Part shown: positions 25,445 to 33,394 of the stretch, in pieces | Layout of the letters: each line of letters opens with the position of its first letter | Numbering within the stretch: the stretch's first letter is position 1 | Assembly (NCBI GenBank): GCA_012744395.1 | Contig: JAAYCB010000442.1 | Span: 1 to 33,394 of the forward strand | Length of the DNA stretch: 33,394 nucleotides | Direction of reading: 5' to 3' | Origin: Pirellulaceae bacterium | GTDB taxonomy: Bacteria > Planctomycetota > Planctomycetia > Pirellulales > Thermoguttaceae | Translations under genes and position numbers: made by a program | Notes under the pieces: generated by a model | What the model saw: only the letters and a program-made list of their open reading frames with translations | Told to the model about the DNA's origin: nothing | Databases searched by the model: none

Positions 25445-26367
25445 TTGCCTTGATCCGGCGGTCGGCCGAGCGGCCCATCCGGGCGGCGGAGCAGGCCCCG
25501 CAGATACTCGCCGTAGGTGTTCCGCTCGGCGTCGGCGAGCCGGCAGAACTGCTCGACCGAGATGAATCGCTTGTAGAGCGCAATCTCCTCCAGGCAGGCG
25601 ATCTTCAGCCCCTGGCGAAGCTCGAGCGTCTCCACGAAATTGGCGGCTTGCAGCAGCAGCTCGGGCGTCCCCGTGTCGAGCCAGGCGAACCCGCGACCGA
25701 ATCGCTCGACGAAAAGCTGGCCCGCGTCCAGGTAGGCGCGATTCACGTCGGTGATCTCCAGTTCCCCGCGGGCCGAAGGCCGCAGGCGATCGGCGATCTC
25801 CACCACCCGGTTGTCGTAAAAATAAAGCCCCGTGACCGCCTCGTTCGACGCCGGTTCCTCCGGCTTCTCCACGATCGACGCCAGCCTCCCTCGGGCGTCG
25901 AACTCCACGACCCCGTAGCGCTCCGGATCCTTCACCGGGTACGTGAAAATCGTTGCTCCCCGCGATCGGCCCAGCGCGCGGGACAGCATCGATTGCAGCC
26001 CCTGGCCATAGAAGATATTGTCGCCCAAGACGAGCGCCACCTGATCGCCGCCAACGAAATCGCGACCGATCAGGAATGCCTCCGCGATGCCCTTCGGCTC
26101 CGGCTGAATCGCATAGGTGATCGAGAGCCCCAAATGGCCTCCGCCATCGAACAACCGCTTGAACAGATCGAGATGCGCAGGCGAGGAGATCAGCAGAATT
26201 TCGCGAATCCCGGCCAGCATCAGCATCGACAGCGGATAGTAGATCATCGGCTTGTCATAAATCGGCAGGAGCTGTTTGCTCAGGGCGCGGGTCATCGGAT
26301 GCAGCCGCGTGCCTTCGCCGCCGGCGAGCAGAATCCCCTTGCGGAAGCATGACTCGTCCCAACTCAT
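25441..26367 (-). CDS. rfbA: Glucose-1-phosphate thymidylyltransferase
   Basis: The product is 308 aa, close to RmlA (about 290). It makes dTDP-glucose from glucose 1-phosphate and dTTP, the first step to dTDP-rhamnose. [17 protein letters not shown] (residues 11-27) is the nucleotidyltransferase signature, followed by [18 protein letters not shown] (30-47), VLGDNIFYG, and [13 protein letters not shown]. The frame is open upstream to 26490, but I use the ATG at 26367, which has AAGGGG about 8 nt before it; an ATG at 26385 is less likely. It lies 23 nt after rmlB. Confidence 0.94.
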   Translation of the reverse strand: MSWDESCFRKGILLAGGEGTRLHPMTRALSKQLLPIYDKPMIYYPLSMLMLAGIREILLISSPAHLDLFKRLFDGGGHLGLSITYAIQPEPKGIAEAFLIGRDFVGGDQVALVLGDNIFYGQGLQSMLSRALGRSRGATIFTYPVKDPERYGVVEFDARGRLASIVEKPEEPASNEAVTGLYFYDNRVVEIADRLRPSARGELEITDVNRAYLDAGQLFVERFGRGFAWLDTGTPELLLQAANFVETLELRQGLKIACLEEIALYKRFISVEQFCRLADAERNTYGEYLRGLLRRPDGPLGRPPDQGK

Positions 26368-26390
26368 GGGAATCCCCTTGCCCATCGAGG

Positions 26391-27476
26391 TCACCCGGAA
26401 AGGTTCCGCCCCTGATCGCGGAGCCCCTGCCGCTGCCGGTATCGACCGCTTCGCACGCCGTCGACCCACTCGGCGTGTTCCATGTACCACTTCACGGTCC
26501 GCTCGATCCCCGTTTCAAAATCCTCGCGAGGCGTCCAGCCCAGCTCTCGGCGGATTTTCGCGGCATCGATCGCGTAGCGGCGGTCGTGGCCCGGCCGATC
26601 TCGGACAAACGCGATCAGCCGGCGGCAGGAGCCGCCGGCCGGCTGCGGCCGGAGCCGGTCCACCTGGCCGCAGATCGTCTCCACGACCTGGAGGTTCGTC
26701 CGCGGGCAATCGGCCCCGATATTGTAGGTTTCGCCGGGCCCTCCGCGCTCGAGCACGCAGCGGATCGCCCGGCAGTGGTCCTCGACGTGAATCCAGTCGC
26801 GGATGTTGCGCCCATCGCCGTAGACCGGCAGCGGCCGGCCTTCGAGGGCGTTGAGAATCGTCAGCGGAACGAGTTTTTCCGGAAACTGGCGCGGCCCGTA
26901 GTTGTTTGTGCAGCGGGTGACAATCACCGGCAGACCGTAGGTGCGATGGTATGCTCGTGCGAAGTGATCGGCGGCCGCCTTCGACGCGGAATACGGGGAG
27001 TTTGGCGCGTAGGGGCTCGTCTCCGCGAACCGGCCTTCCGGCCCCAGGGAGCCGAAGACCTCGTCGGTCGAAATCTGGAGGAACCGAAACAGCGCCGCTC
27101 GCCCGGTCGACTCCCAATAACCCAGCGCCGCGTCGAGCAGCCGGAACGTGCCGACGACGTTCGTTTCCAGGAACGCGGCCGCCTCGTCGATCGAACGGTC
27201 GACGTGCGACTCGGCCGCGAAATGGACGATCGCCCGGGGACGGACTTCCGCCAACAGTCCCGAAACCAACCGGCGGTCGCAAATATCGCCGTGGACGAAC
27301 CGGTAACGGCGGTCCGCGGCCAGGTCGGCGAGCGAGTCGAGATTGCCGGCGTAGGAGAGCTTGTCGAGGTTGACGATCGGCGAGGACTCTTCGGCGAGCC
27401 ATTGCCGGACGAAGTTCGACCCGATGAATCCGGCGCCACCGGTGACGAGAATCGGCAATGCTCCAGGATCGGCCAT
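26391..27476 (-). CDS. rfbB: dTDP-glucose 4,6-dehydratase
   Basis: The product is 361 aa, the usual RmlB length. It converts dTDP-glucose to dTDP-4-dehydro-6-deoxyglucose with bound NAD+. [13 protein letters not shown] (residues 11-23) binds [26 protein letters not shown], the Tyr/Lys pair in [17 protein letters not shown], and [14 protein letters not shown] are all RmlB hallmarks. It is the first gene of the operon. The ribosome-binding site is weak and I found no clear promoter; the 395-nt gap upstream is filled largely by a dispersed repeat. Confidence 0.95.
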   Translation of the reverse strand: MADPGALPILVTGGAGFIGSNFVRQWLAEESSPIVNLDKLSYAGNLDSLADLAADRRYRFVHGDICDRRLVSGLLAEVRPRAIVHFAAESHVDRSIDEAAAFLETNVVGTFRLLDAALGYWESTGRAALFRFLQISTDEVFGSLGPEGRFAETSPYAPNSPYSASKAAADHFARAYHRTYGLPVIVTRCTNNYGPRQFPEKLVPLTILNALEGRPLPVYGDGRNIRDWIHVEDHCRAIRCVLERGGPGETYNIGADCPRTNLQVVETICGQVDRLRPQPAGGSCRRLIAFVRDRPGHDRRYAIDAAKIRRELGWTPREDFETGIERTVKWYMEHAEWVDGVRSGRYRQRQGLRDQGRNLSG

Positions 27477-27569
27477 GAAAACCGGCTCGAGTGAGTTCGG
27501 ATGGACGGGTTGCCGTGCACTGCGGCCCGCATGGGAGCAAGGTTACCGGCAGACAGCCGGCCTGTCGAG

Positions 27570-27724
27570 CCCGTAGGGCGAGTCTCCAGGCCCGCCGGGT
27601 TACCCCGATCGTCCGCGATCGGTGGGGCAACGCTGCCGTGTTATCCGTGCAAAGTCTTTCGGCTACCGGCGAGGCTCGCGGCAATACGAACCTTCTCGGG
27701 TTGGGCCGCTCTGCACCACCCTAC
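27570..27724 (-). repeat. Dispersed intergenic repeat, copy C (inverted)
   Basis: A 26-bp unit (27570-27595) reads CCCGTAGGGCG, then AGTCTCCAGG, then CCCGC, the complement of the units in copies A and B. Positions 27616-27724 align with the reverse complement of 20720-20828 over 109 nt without any gap, 80 of 109 identical by hand count. Confidence 0.8.
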
Positions 27725-27738
27725 GGCCCGATCGTCCA

Positions 27739-27767
27739 TTGATCGCCGGGCGGCCGGCTAATAAGAT
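27739..27767 (+). promoter_or_regulatory. Weak candidate promoter for hldE
   Basis: TTGATC (27739-27744) is followed after 17 nt by TAAGAT (27762-27767), each matching consensus at 4 of 6 positions. The leader would be about 98 nt. It starts 15 nt after repeat copy C. Confidence 0.35.
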
Positions 27768-27871
27768 GGGGTGCGGCAATGCTTTGCGTCTTGGGTTCTT
27801 CCCGCCATGAGCGGCCTGTACGCTGTGGCCCGCGCCCCCTCGCCTGACACCTGATCGCTGACCGCTATCGC

Positions 27872-29338
27872 ATGACGACTCTTGCCGATTTGCTGCAACA
27901 GGCCCGACGGCCGAAGGTGCTGGTCGTCGGCGATGTGATGTTGGACAGTTACCTTTGGGGCGACGCCAATCACATCAGCTACGAGGCGCCGATTCCCGTC
28001 CTCCGTGTCCGCCAGCGCGAATTGCGGCTCGGCGGCGCTGGCAGCGTAGTGGTCATCCTCTCAGCCCTGGAGGCCGATCCCCTGCCGGCATGCGTCGTCG
28101 GCGACGACCGGGAGGGCGAGTCGATTCGGGCGCTCGTTGCTCGCCTGGGAGTGGCGACGGATTGCCTGGTGTCCGTGCCGGGCAGGCCGACGACGCTCAA
28201 GGAGCGGATTCTCGGGGGGACCCAGAACCGGCATCCTCAGCAGTTGATCCGCGTCGACCGCGAATGCCTCGAACCGATCGACGGCGACACCGAGTCGGCG
28301 CTCTTGGCGTCGGTCCGCAGCCGGCTGCCCGAGGTGGACCTTGTGCTGATCAGCGACTATGCCAAGGGAGTCTGCACGCCGAGCCTGGTTCGGGCATTGA
28401 TCCGCGATGCCCGCTGCGCGGGGATTGCGGTGATTGGCGACCCGGGCCGCGGCGCGGATTATCGTGTCTACGGGGGCGCGTCCTGCATTACGCCGAATCG
28501 CATGGAAGCGGCGACGGCCTCCGGGCGGATCGTTCGCACCCCGGAGGAAGGGCTTGCCGCCGCGCGGAGCTTGCTCCAGTTCGGCGCCGAGACGGTCGCC
28601 GTGACGCTGGATCGCGACGGCATCGCCTGGGCGGCCAGCGGCGGCGCCGGCCGGGTCTTTCCCGTCCGCGCCCGCCAGGTCTACGACATCACCGGCGCGG
28701 GAGACGCAGTGCTCGCCGCGCTTGGCTTCGCCGTCGCCTTGGGCGCCGACTGGCCGACAGCGATCCATCTGGCCAACCTGGCCGGGGGCGCGGAGGTGGA
28801 ACGGCTCGGCGTGGCCCCGATCTCGCGGCGGGACCTTCTTGCCGAGTTGGGCGGCAGCGGGCTGTTCGACCAGTCGAAGATCCTCGCGATCGAGCCGCTG
28901 ATCGGCGAACTGGAAGGCAGGCGGCGCCTGGGACAGCAGATCGTGATGACCAACGGCTGCTTTGATCTGCTGCACCCCGGCCACGTTGCTTCGCTGCAAT
29001 ACGCTCGGCGTTTGGGCGACTGCCTGGTCGTCGGCCTGAACAGCGACGCGAGCGTCGCGCGGCTCAAGGGCTCAGGCCGGCCGATCATCGGCGAGGGCGG
29101 CCGCGCGCGGATGCTCGCCGCGCTGGCCTGCGTCGACTACGTCGTGCTGTTTTCGGAGACGAGCGTCGCGCCGCTGGTCGAGCGGATCCGTCCCGAGATC
29201 CTCGTCAAGTCGGCGCAGTACGCGCCTGGGGAGGTGGTCGGCGGCGATATCGTCGAGGGTTATGGCGGACAGGTCGTCTTGGCGCCGCTGGTCGAAGGCT
29301 TCAGCACGAGCGAGATTTTGCAGAAGGTCCGGCGCTGA
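27872..29338 (+). CDS. hldE: Bifunctional heptose 7-phosphate kinase / heptose 1-phosphate adenylyltransferase
   Basis: The product is 488 aa, like E. coli HldE (477). It phosphorylates D-glycero-beta-D-manno-heptose 7-phosphate at C1 and, after dephosphorylation, adds AMP to give ADP-heptose for lipopolysaccharide core. The N-terminal ribokinase-type domain has VLVVGDVMLDSYLWGD (residues 16-31), LGGAGSV (53-59; HldE usually reads GGAANVA) and YDITGAGDAV (271-280) with catalytic Asp278. The C-terminal nucleotidyltransferase has MTNGCFDLLHPGHV (360-373) with the HxGH motif. The ribosome-binding site is weak. It is divergent from the rml operon, so ADP-heptose and dTDP-rhamnose are made from one locus. 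Confidence 0.93.
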   Translation: MTTLADLLQQARRPKVLVVGDVMLDSYLWGDANHISYEAPIPVLRVRQRELRLGGAGSVVVILSALEADPLPACVVGDDREGESIRALVARLGVATDCLVSVPGRPTTLKERILGGTQNRHPQQLIRVDRECLEPIDGDTESALLASVRSRLPEVDLVLISDYAKGVCTPSLVRALIRDARCAGIAVIGDPGRGADYRVYGGASCITPNRMEAATASGRIVRTPEEGLAAARSLLQFGAETVAVTLDRDGIAWAASGGAGRVFPVRARQVYDITGAGDAVLAALGFAVALGADWPTAIHLANLAGGAEVERLGVAPISRRDLLAELGGSGLFDQSKILAIEPLIGELEGRRRLGQQIVMTNGCFDLLHPGHVASLQYARRLGDCLVVGLNSDASVARLKGSGRPIIGEGGRARMLAALACVDYVVLFSETSVAPLVERIRPEILVKSAQYAPGEVVGGDIVEGYGGQVVLAPLVEGFSTSEILQKVRR

Positions 29339-29349
29339 GCGTCGCCGGC

Positions 29350-29365
29350 GCCCGCCCGGGCGGGC
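29350..29365. terminator. Perfect GC palindrome between convergent hldE and hydrolase genes
   Basis: GCCCGCCC is followed directly by GGGCGGGC, a perfect 16-bp palindrome in the 31-nt gap between the two stops, followed on the plus strand by CGTTT. As RNA it would form a tight hairpin for both genes. Confidence 0.45.
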
Positions 29366-29369
29366 CGTT

Positions 29370-30407
29370 TCACCAGCGTGCCAGCGCGCCGGCTGACCTG
29401 GCCTCAACCCAGCCGGCCGGACCGATAATCTCGGCCATGCCCCCCTCGCCGAGCCATTCAGCGAGCGGGGAGACATCTTTCAGATAGGCCGTCCAGAATG
29501 CGGTCGAAGCCGCCTCGATCCGCCGCTGATAATAGGGATCGGCCTGGGAGGCTCGGCGGCGCAGGTGGCCGGAAAAGGTCAGGTGGTCGGCGCCGAAAAA
29601 CGTCACCAGGATCTGGTCGGCGCCGTGGATGCTGTCGTAGGGGACACGGCGGTCGGCCGCCCGAGTCGGTCCCACCGGGCTGTCGTCGTCGGTGCCGGTC
29701 ATGTGCAGGACCGGCACGCGGATGGCGGCATACTCGGCCGCGTGATCCGGCCTGCCGACCGAGACCGGGCTGCTCAGGGCCAAAACCCCCTTGACGCGCG
29801 TGTCGGGCGCGGAGTGGTAAGGCAACTGCGGGGGCGACTGGCCAGCGATCACCAGTGCGGCCAGCGCGCCAAACGCATGGCCCGCGATGCCGATCCGGCT
29901 GTTGTCGATCCGCCGCCCCAGCGGCGTCTGTCTGGCGGCATGGCTCTCCAGCGAGTCGAGCACGAACCGCAGGTCGGCCACCCGATCGACCAGGTTTTGC
30001 GGATCATCGAACGAGGCCTTGATCGCCGCTCGGGGCCGGAGTTTGCCCCGCCAGACCTGCTCATCGCTGCCGTGGTGTTGCGGATGGACCGACAGGAATC
30101 CGTGGCTGGCCCAGAAGTGGCCGAGATACGCGCATCCTTCGCGCGAGCCGCCCAACCCGTGGGAATAGACGATTACCGGCAAGGGCGGCTCGTCGCCCGC
30201 CGGATAATAGAGCTTCAGCGGCACGGGTCGTTGCCGCGCTGTGTCGACCCAGACGGCCGTCTCCGTGGCGACCGGGCGAGGTCCCGGCCTGGTGAATTCC
30301 AGGATTCGATCGGAGGTCTGGAAGGAGAGCCCGTTCGATGACCCCGCGGCGAGCGAGCCGGGCAGTGCGAGAAGGGCGAGCCAGCCGAGGAATTTTGCAG
30401 GATGCAT
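29370..30407 (-). CDS. Exported alpha/beta hydrolase-fold protein (PAF-acetylhydrolase/dienelactone hydrolase-like) lacking the nucleophilic Ser
   Basis: The product is 345 aa. Residues 1-21 form a signal peptide. PVIVYSHGLGGSREGC (77-92) is the oxyanion-hole strand of alpha/beta hydrolases of the PAF-acetylhydrolase type, and RIGIAGHAFGALAALVIAG (171-189) is the nucleophile elbow. The elbow would normally read GHSFG; here the residue is Ala178 (codon GCG, one base from TCG). Candidate Asp240 (MTGTDDDSP) and His275 (GADHLTFSG) are kept. It may therefore be a non-catalytic relative or a lesion of one gene. The frame is open upstream to 30773, but I take the ATG at 30407 because the signal peptide starts there. 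The ribosome-binding site is poor. Confidence 0.8.
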   Translation of the reverse strand: MHPAKFLGWLALLALPGSLAAGSSNGLSFQTSDRILEFTRPGPRPVATETAVWVDTARQRPVPLKLYYPAGDEPPLPVIVYSHGLGGSREGCAYLGHFWASHGFLSVHPQHHGSDEQVWRGKLRPRAAIKASFDDPQNLVDRVADLRFVLDSLESHAARQTPLGRRIDNSRIGIAGHAFGALAALVIAGQSPPQLPYHSAPDTRVKGVLALSSPVSVGRPDHAAEYAAIRVPVLHMTGTDDDSPVGPTRAADRRVPYDSIHGADQILVTFFGADHLTFSGHLRRRASQADPYYQRRIEAASTAFWTAYLKDVSPLAEWLGEGGMAEIIGPAGWVEARSAGALARW

Positions 30408-31191
30408 GGCGGGTATGGGCCGGGCGGGCGAAGGAGCATGGGGGGCGGGCGGCCGAGCCGCCCGCTGGTTCAGGACCGGGCGAAGTCTGACGACGGCATC
30501 CTTTTTCTTATCCCCGGCAGCAGGGTGGCGAGGCCAAGGATTCCGCCGCCGTTCAACGTGGATCGGCTGGAGAGACCGTGCGCTTTGAGCCGGCTGGGGT
30601 GGCCGATAATCGAGCAGGAATTGTTTGAGACGGCAAGTTGGAGTTGTTAGGCTGAAGAACACTGAGAAAATCCGCAGTTCCGTCAAGGAGACGGGAACTT
30701 TTCTTGGCCAGCGTGCTTCTAAACCGCAGATTGTGCGCGCAGACCCACCAACCGTTACAACCGGCGAGAACACGACGTGGAACCGCCTTCACCCCAGTTC
30801 GGGGGTGTTAACAACCCATCGATTGAGCTGTTCTGTGATCGAAGCCTGCTCGGCTCGTTCTTGGCGATCCGCTCCGCCTGGCGTGGGGAGACTGTCCGCG
30901 ACCGGCGACCGACCTCTGCCCGCCGGTGCAATCGTTATCGTGCAAAAATGCCTACCATGCGCGGCTTCACGAGGGGGGGCAACACTGTAAAGCTGTGCTG
31001 TTTAGGCAATTTGGGTGTTGACTTTCGCACGGACCCGAATTTTAATCGACTCGAATAGACACATCTTTCCTAAATTCTCAGGCCGCAAACGTTTTCACGT
31101 GTTTTCCCGGTTCTGGGAGCACCCGTTTTCAGCAAAGACGACCATCCGGCCTCTGCCGCTCGCCTGGATCATTTCTGAAGGAGATCAATCG
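30408..31191. other. Long divergent non-coding region
   Basis: These 784 nt hold no gene that I can support. Contents are a hairpin at 30790-30807 (arms CACCCC and GGGGTG, loop AGTTCG), A/T-richer stretches at 30640-30740 and 30990-31130, and the promoter at 31018-31046 with a 140-nt leader. A 93-codon plus-strand frame at 30777-31058 has a GTG start, no ribosome-binding site and mixed codon use. A small RNA cannot be excluded. Confidence 0.55.
31018..31046 (+). promoter_or_regulatory. Good sigma70-type promoter for the subtilisin-family protease
   Basis: TTGACT (31018-31023) is followed after 17 nt by TTTAAT (31041-31046), each matching consensus at 5 of 6 positions with ideal spacing. Transcription would start near 31053. 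Confidence 0.62.
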
Positions 31192-33394
31192 ATGGGGATC
31201 TGGGACACATTTCGCCGTTTCTCCAGCCGTGACGCCACAAGCCAGGGAGACTCGACGAACCGGCGACGACGCCGGGGCGGAAAGCGGCTCAAGCAGCGCG
31301 GCCTTCGACTGGAACAGTTTGAGGCTCGCGTGCTGCTGAGCATCACGACGGGCGATCTCCAGAGTTCGGCGTGGTCGCGTTTCGCCGACGAGGTGGTCGC
31401 GCTGCCCGGACCGAACGAGATGCAGCTTGTGGTTGCGGCCAACAGCGTCGATGATCTCCGCTACAAGGTGGCGCACAACGTCGATGCCGCGGACACAACC
31501 AACGCCGAGGACTTGCACCCGGGTGGTTCCCTCGGGCTGGACTTGACCGGTTCGGGCTACACGGTCGGCATCTGGGACGGCGGGGCGGTGCTCGACACCC
31601 ATCAGGAGTTCGGCGGCCGCGTAACCGTGATCGACGGGTCAACGCCCGACGATCACGCCACGCACGTGGCCGGGACGATCGGCGCGGCCGGCGTGGACGC
31701 GAGCGCCGAGGGCATGGCCAGCGGCGCTACCATCCGCAGCTACGACTGGACGGACGACTACGCGGAAATGGCGACGGACGCCGGCCTGATCGACGTCTCG
31801 AACCACTCCTATGGCCTGGTTTCCGGCTGGACGATTAGGCCGGAACCCTCGACGGCGACCGGTTTGATCGACGTGTGGTTCGGCGACTATTCCATCAGCG
31901 CCGTCGAGGATGCCAAATTCGGGCAGTATTCCGACGGGGCGGCCCAACTCGACCAGGCGCTCTACGACAATCCGAACCTGCTCAGCGTCTGGTCCGCGGG
32001 CAACGACCGCGGGGATGAGTACCTGGACATCAGCGGCAGCGACGTGTTCATGACGTTCTTCTCCGTCGATCCCGGCAGCATCCAGGGATGGGACGGCCCG
32101 GGAATGTACATCGTCAGCGACACGGAGTTCACGCCGCCGCCCGGCGACGGCAACGCCGGCACCGGCTACGACACGGTCAGCGCCGATCAGACGGCCAAGA
32201 ACTGCCTGACAGTCGGGGCTGTCGACGACGTCACCGAGGATCCGTACGTCTCGACGAACATCACGATGTCGAGTTTCTCCGCTTGGGGCCCGACGGACGA
32301 CGGGCGGATCAAGCCCGACGTGGTCGGAAACGGCATCGATCTCTACTCCACTCTTGCCTCCGCCAGCGACGCCTACGGTGTTTCCAGCGGGACGTCGATG
32401 GCGTCGCCCAACGTGGCCGGCAGCAGCGTGCTGCTCGTCGAGCATTTCGAGAATGCGATGGGTTACACGCCCCGCAGCGCGACGACCAAGGGGCTGATCA
32501 TCCACACCGCGGCCGACGCCGGAACGATCGGGCCCGACTACGTCTACGGCTGGGGGTTGATGGACACCAAGGCGGCGGCCGAATTCGTCACCGAGGCCGC
32601 CCAGGGCAAGCAGACCGCGCAAGTCATCGAGGGGACGTATCTTGGCGCCGGCATCTCGATGGATGTCTATTCGGCGGGCCTGAATCCCCTCACCGTGACT
32701 CTCGCGTGGACCGACCCGGCCAGCGGGCCGAGCAGCGGCGCGGTCGACGACACGACCCGCAGACTGGTCAACGACCTCGATCTCTGGCTGGAGGATCAGT
32801 CGGGAACGGTCTACTACCCGTGGACGCTCGATCCGGCCAACCCGGACAGTCCGGCCGTGCAGACGCAGGCAAACCATATCGACAACGTCGAGCAGGTCGA
32901 GATCACGCTGCCCACCCCCGGACTCTACACGATCCACGTCGGATCGACCGACGCGGTCGCCAACCAGGCTTACTCGCTGCTGATCTCCAACTATGGCGAG
33001 GTCGTGCCACCGGAACTCGTGCTCGTGATTCCCCAGGAGGGTGGATTCATCGACCGCGGCGAGACCCTGAGCATTGCGCCGCGGGAATTGACCCTGCGAT
33101 TCAACGAAGGCCAGCAGTTCATCGACACGTCCACGACTCCACCGCGCGACCCGAACGGCTGGCTCTCCGGCGGTCGCGACGGCATCCAGGTGACCCGCTC
33201 GGTCAACGGAATCTGGGGCGACGGGGATGACCAGGTTGTGCCGATCGGTTGGATCGGCATCGGCGACCGGCCGAACGACGTGGTGCTGCGGTTCGCCGAA
33301 TCCCTGCCCGACGACCTCTACCGGATCTCGATCATCGGCAGCGACGACTATCTCGGCCCGGACGACCAGCCGGTGGGCCCGCTGACGAACACGA
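31192..33394 (+). CDS. Exported subtilisin-like (S8) serine protease with LEPR-xLL-type N-terminus (3' end outside window)
   Basis: The frame runs from the ATG at 31192 (AAGGAG 8 nt upstream) to the window edge, 734 codons. Residues 1-38 are very Arg/Lys-rich and lead to LRLEQFEARVLLS (38-50), a variant of the LEPR-xLL sorting motif found at the N-terminus of large exported planctomycete proteins. The S8 triad is Asp129 in VGIWDGGAVLD, His155 in DHATHVAGTIGA and Ser402 in SSGTSMASPNVAG, with oxyanion Asn271 in WSAGND. A beta-sandwich domain follows at about 480-600 (LVNDLDLWLEDQSG, YTIHVGSTD), then a Big- or adhesin-like region from about 605 (FIDRGETLSIAPRELTLRF). The protein probably continues much further, perhaps to dockerin-like repeats. 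It is expected at the cell surface or outside. Confidence 0.9.
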   Translation, partial: MGIWDTFRRFSSRDATSQGDSTNRRRRRGGKRLKQRGLRLEQFEARVLLSITTGDLQSSAWSRFADEVVALPGPNEMQLVVAANSVDDLRYKVAHNVDAADTTNAEDLHPGGSLGLDLTGSGYTVGIWDGGAVLDTHQEFGGRVTVIDGSTPDDHATHVAGTIGAAGVDASAEGMASGATIRSYDWTDDYAEMATDAGLIDVSNHSYGLVSGWTIRPEPSTATGLIDVWFGDYSISAVEDAKFGQYSDGAAQLDQALYDNPNLLSVWSAGNDRGDEYLDISGSDVFMTFFSVDPGSIQGWDGPGMYIVSDTEFTPPPGDGNAGTGYDTVSADQTAKNCLTVGAVDDVTEDPYVSTNITMSSFSAWGPTDDGRIKPDVVGNGIDLYSTLASASDAYGVSSGTSMASPNVAGSSVLLVEHFENAMGYTPRSATTKGLIIHTAADAGTIGPDYVYGWGLMDTKAAAEFVTEAAQGKQTAQVIEGTYLGAGISMDVYSAGLNPLTVTLAWTDPASGPSSGAVDDTTRRLVNDLDLWLEDQSGTVYYPWTLDPANPDSPAVQTQANHIDNVEQVEITLPTPGLYTIHVGSTDAVANQAYSLLISNYGEVVPPELVLVIPQEGGFIDRGETLSIAPRELTLRFNEGQQFIDTSTTPPRDPNGWLSGGRDGIQVTRSVNGIWGDGDDQVVPIGWIGIGDRPNDVVLRFAESLPDDLYRISIIGSDDYLGPDDQPVGPLTNT

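Larger units (their letters stand above)
27477..27871. other. Divergent region between rmlB and hldE
   Basis: This 395-nt gap contains repeat copy C (27570-27724) and the hldE promoter candidate (27739-27767). It has no credible gene; plus-strand frames of 71-86 codons across the repeat share residues with the frames in copies A and B only because the DNA is repeated. Confidence 0.6.

Noticed and set aside
30777..31058. Plus-strand frame of 93 codons in the long non-coding region
   Set aside because: GTG start without ribosome-binding site, mixed codon use, and it overlaps the protease promoter.

Overview
The window is about 33 kb of GC-rich DNA (I estimate the mid-60s percent from reading it) with long coding regions, several GTG starts and clear Shine-Dalgarno boxes. 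Gene content points to a planctomycete, probably of the Pirellula type. The signs are a secreted protease with an N-terminal motif of the LEPR-xLL type, paired membrane proteins with glutamine-amidotransferase-like domains, a GGQ release-factor-like protein with a helical tail, and intergenic palindromic repeats. The phylum is an inference; there is no rRNA in the window.

Left part (1-8518, minus strand). An exported double-Rossmann FAD oxidoreductase, cut by the window edge, lies 24 nt downstream of a hemerythrin-like gene, with a plausible promoter ahead of the pair. Upstream are two large overlapping membrane proteins (949 and 880 aa) with the same architecture: a multi-helix N-terminal half that looks like an exosortase fold without its catalytic cysteine, followed by two amidotransferase-like domains. 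Their exact role is unknown and they are the best candidate here for an undescribed system.

Middle (8804-20483). This part holds a class-V PLP enzyme, L-fucose isomerase flanked by a 49-bp element in inverted orientation, and a secreted helical-barrel protein of unknown family. These are followed by a SpoU rRNA/tRNA methyltransferase, a release-factor-like protein, a PfkB kinase plus 6-phosphofructokinase operon, and a staphylococcal-nuclease-like gene followed 20 nt later by an ADP-ribosylglycohydrolase.

Right part (20484-33394). A dispersed repeat occurs as a tandem pair at 20634-20932 and again inverted at 27570-27724. Between the copies are an 895-aa acyl-CoA synthetase (NDP-forming)/GNAT fusion of the Pat type and a complete dTDP-rhamnose operon in the order rmlB-rmlA-rmlC-rmlD. 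Divergent from the operon is hldE, which makes ADP-heptose; together these indicate synthesis of surface polysaccharide. The end holds an alpha/beta hydrolase whose nucleophile position is Ala and the N-terminal 734 codons of an exported subtilisin-family protease with a good promoter.

No tRNA, rRNA, CRISPR array, transposase or phage gene was seen. Most other long open frames are antisense shadows of the genes listed.
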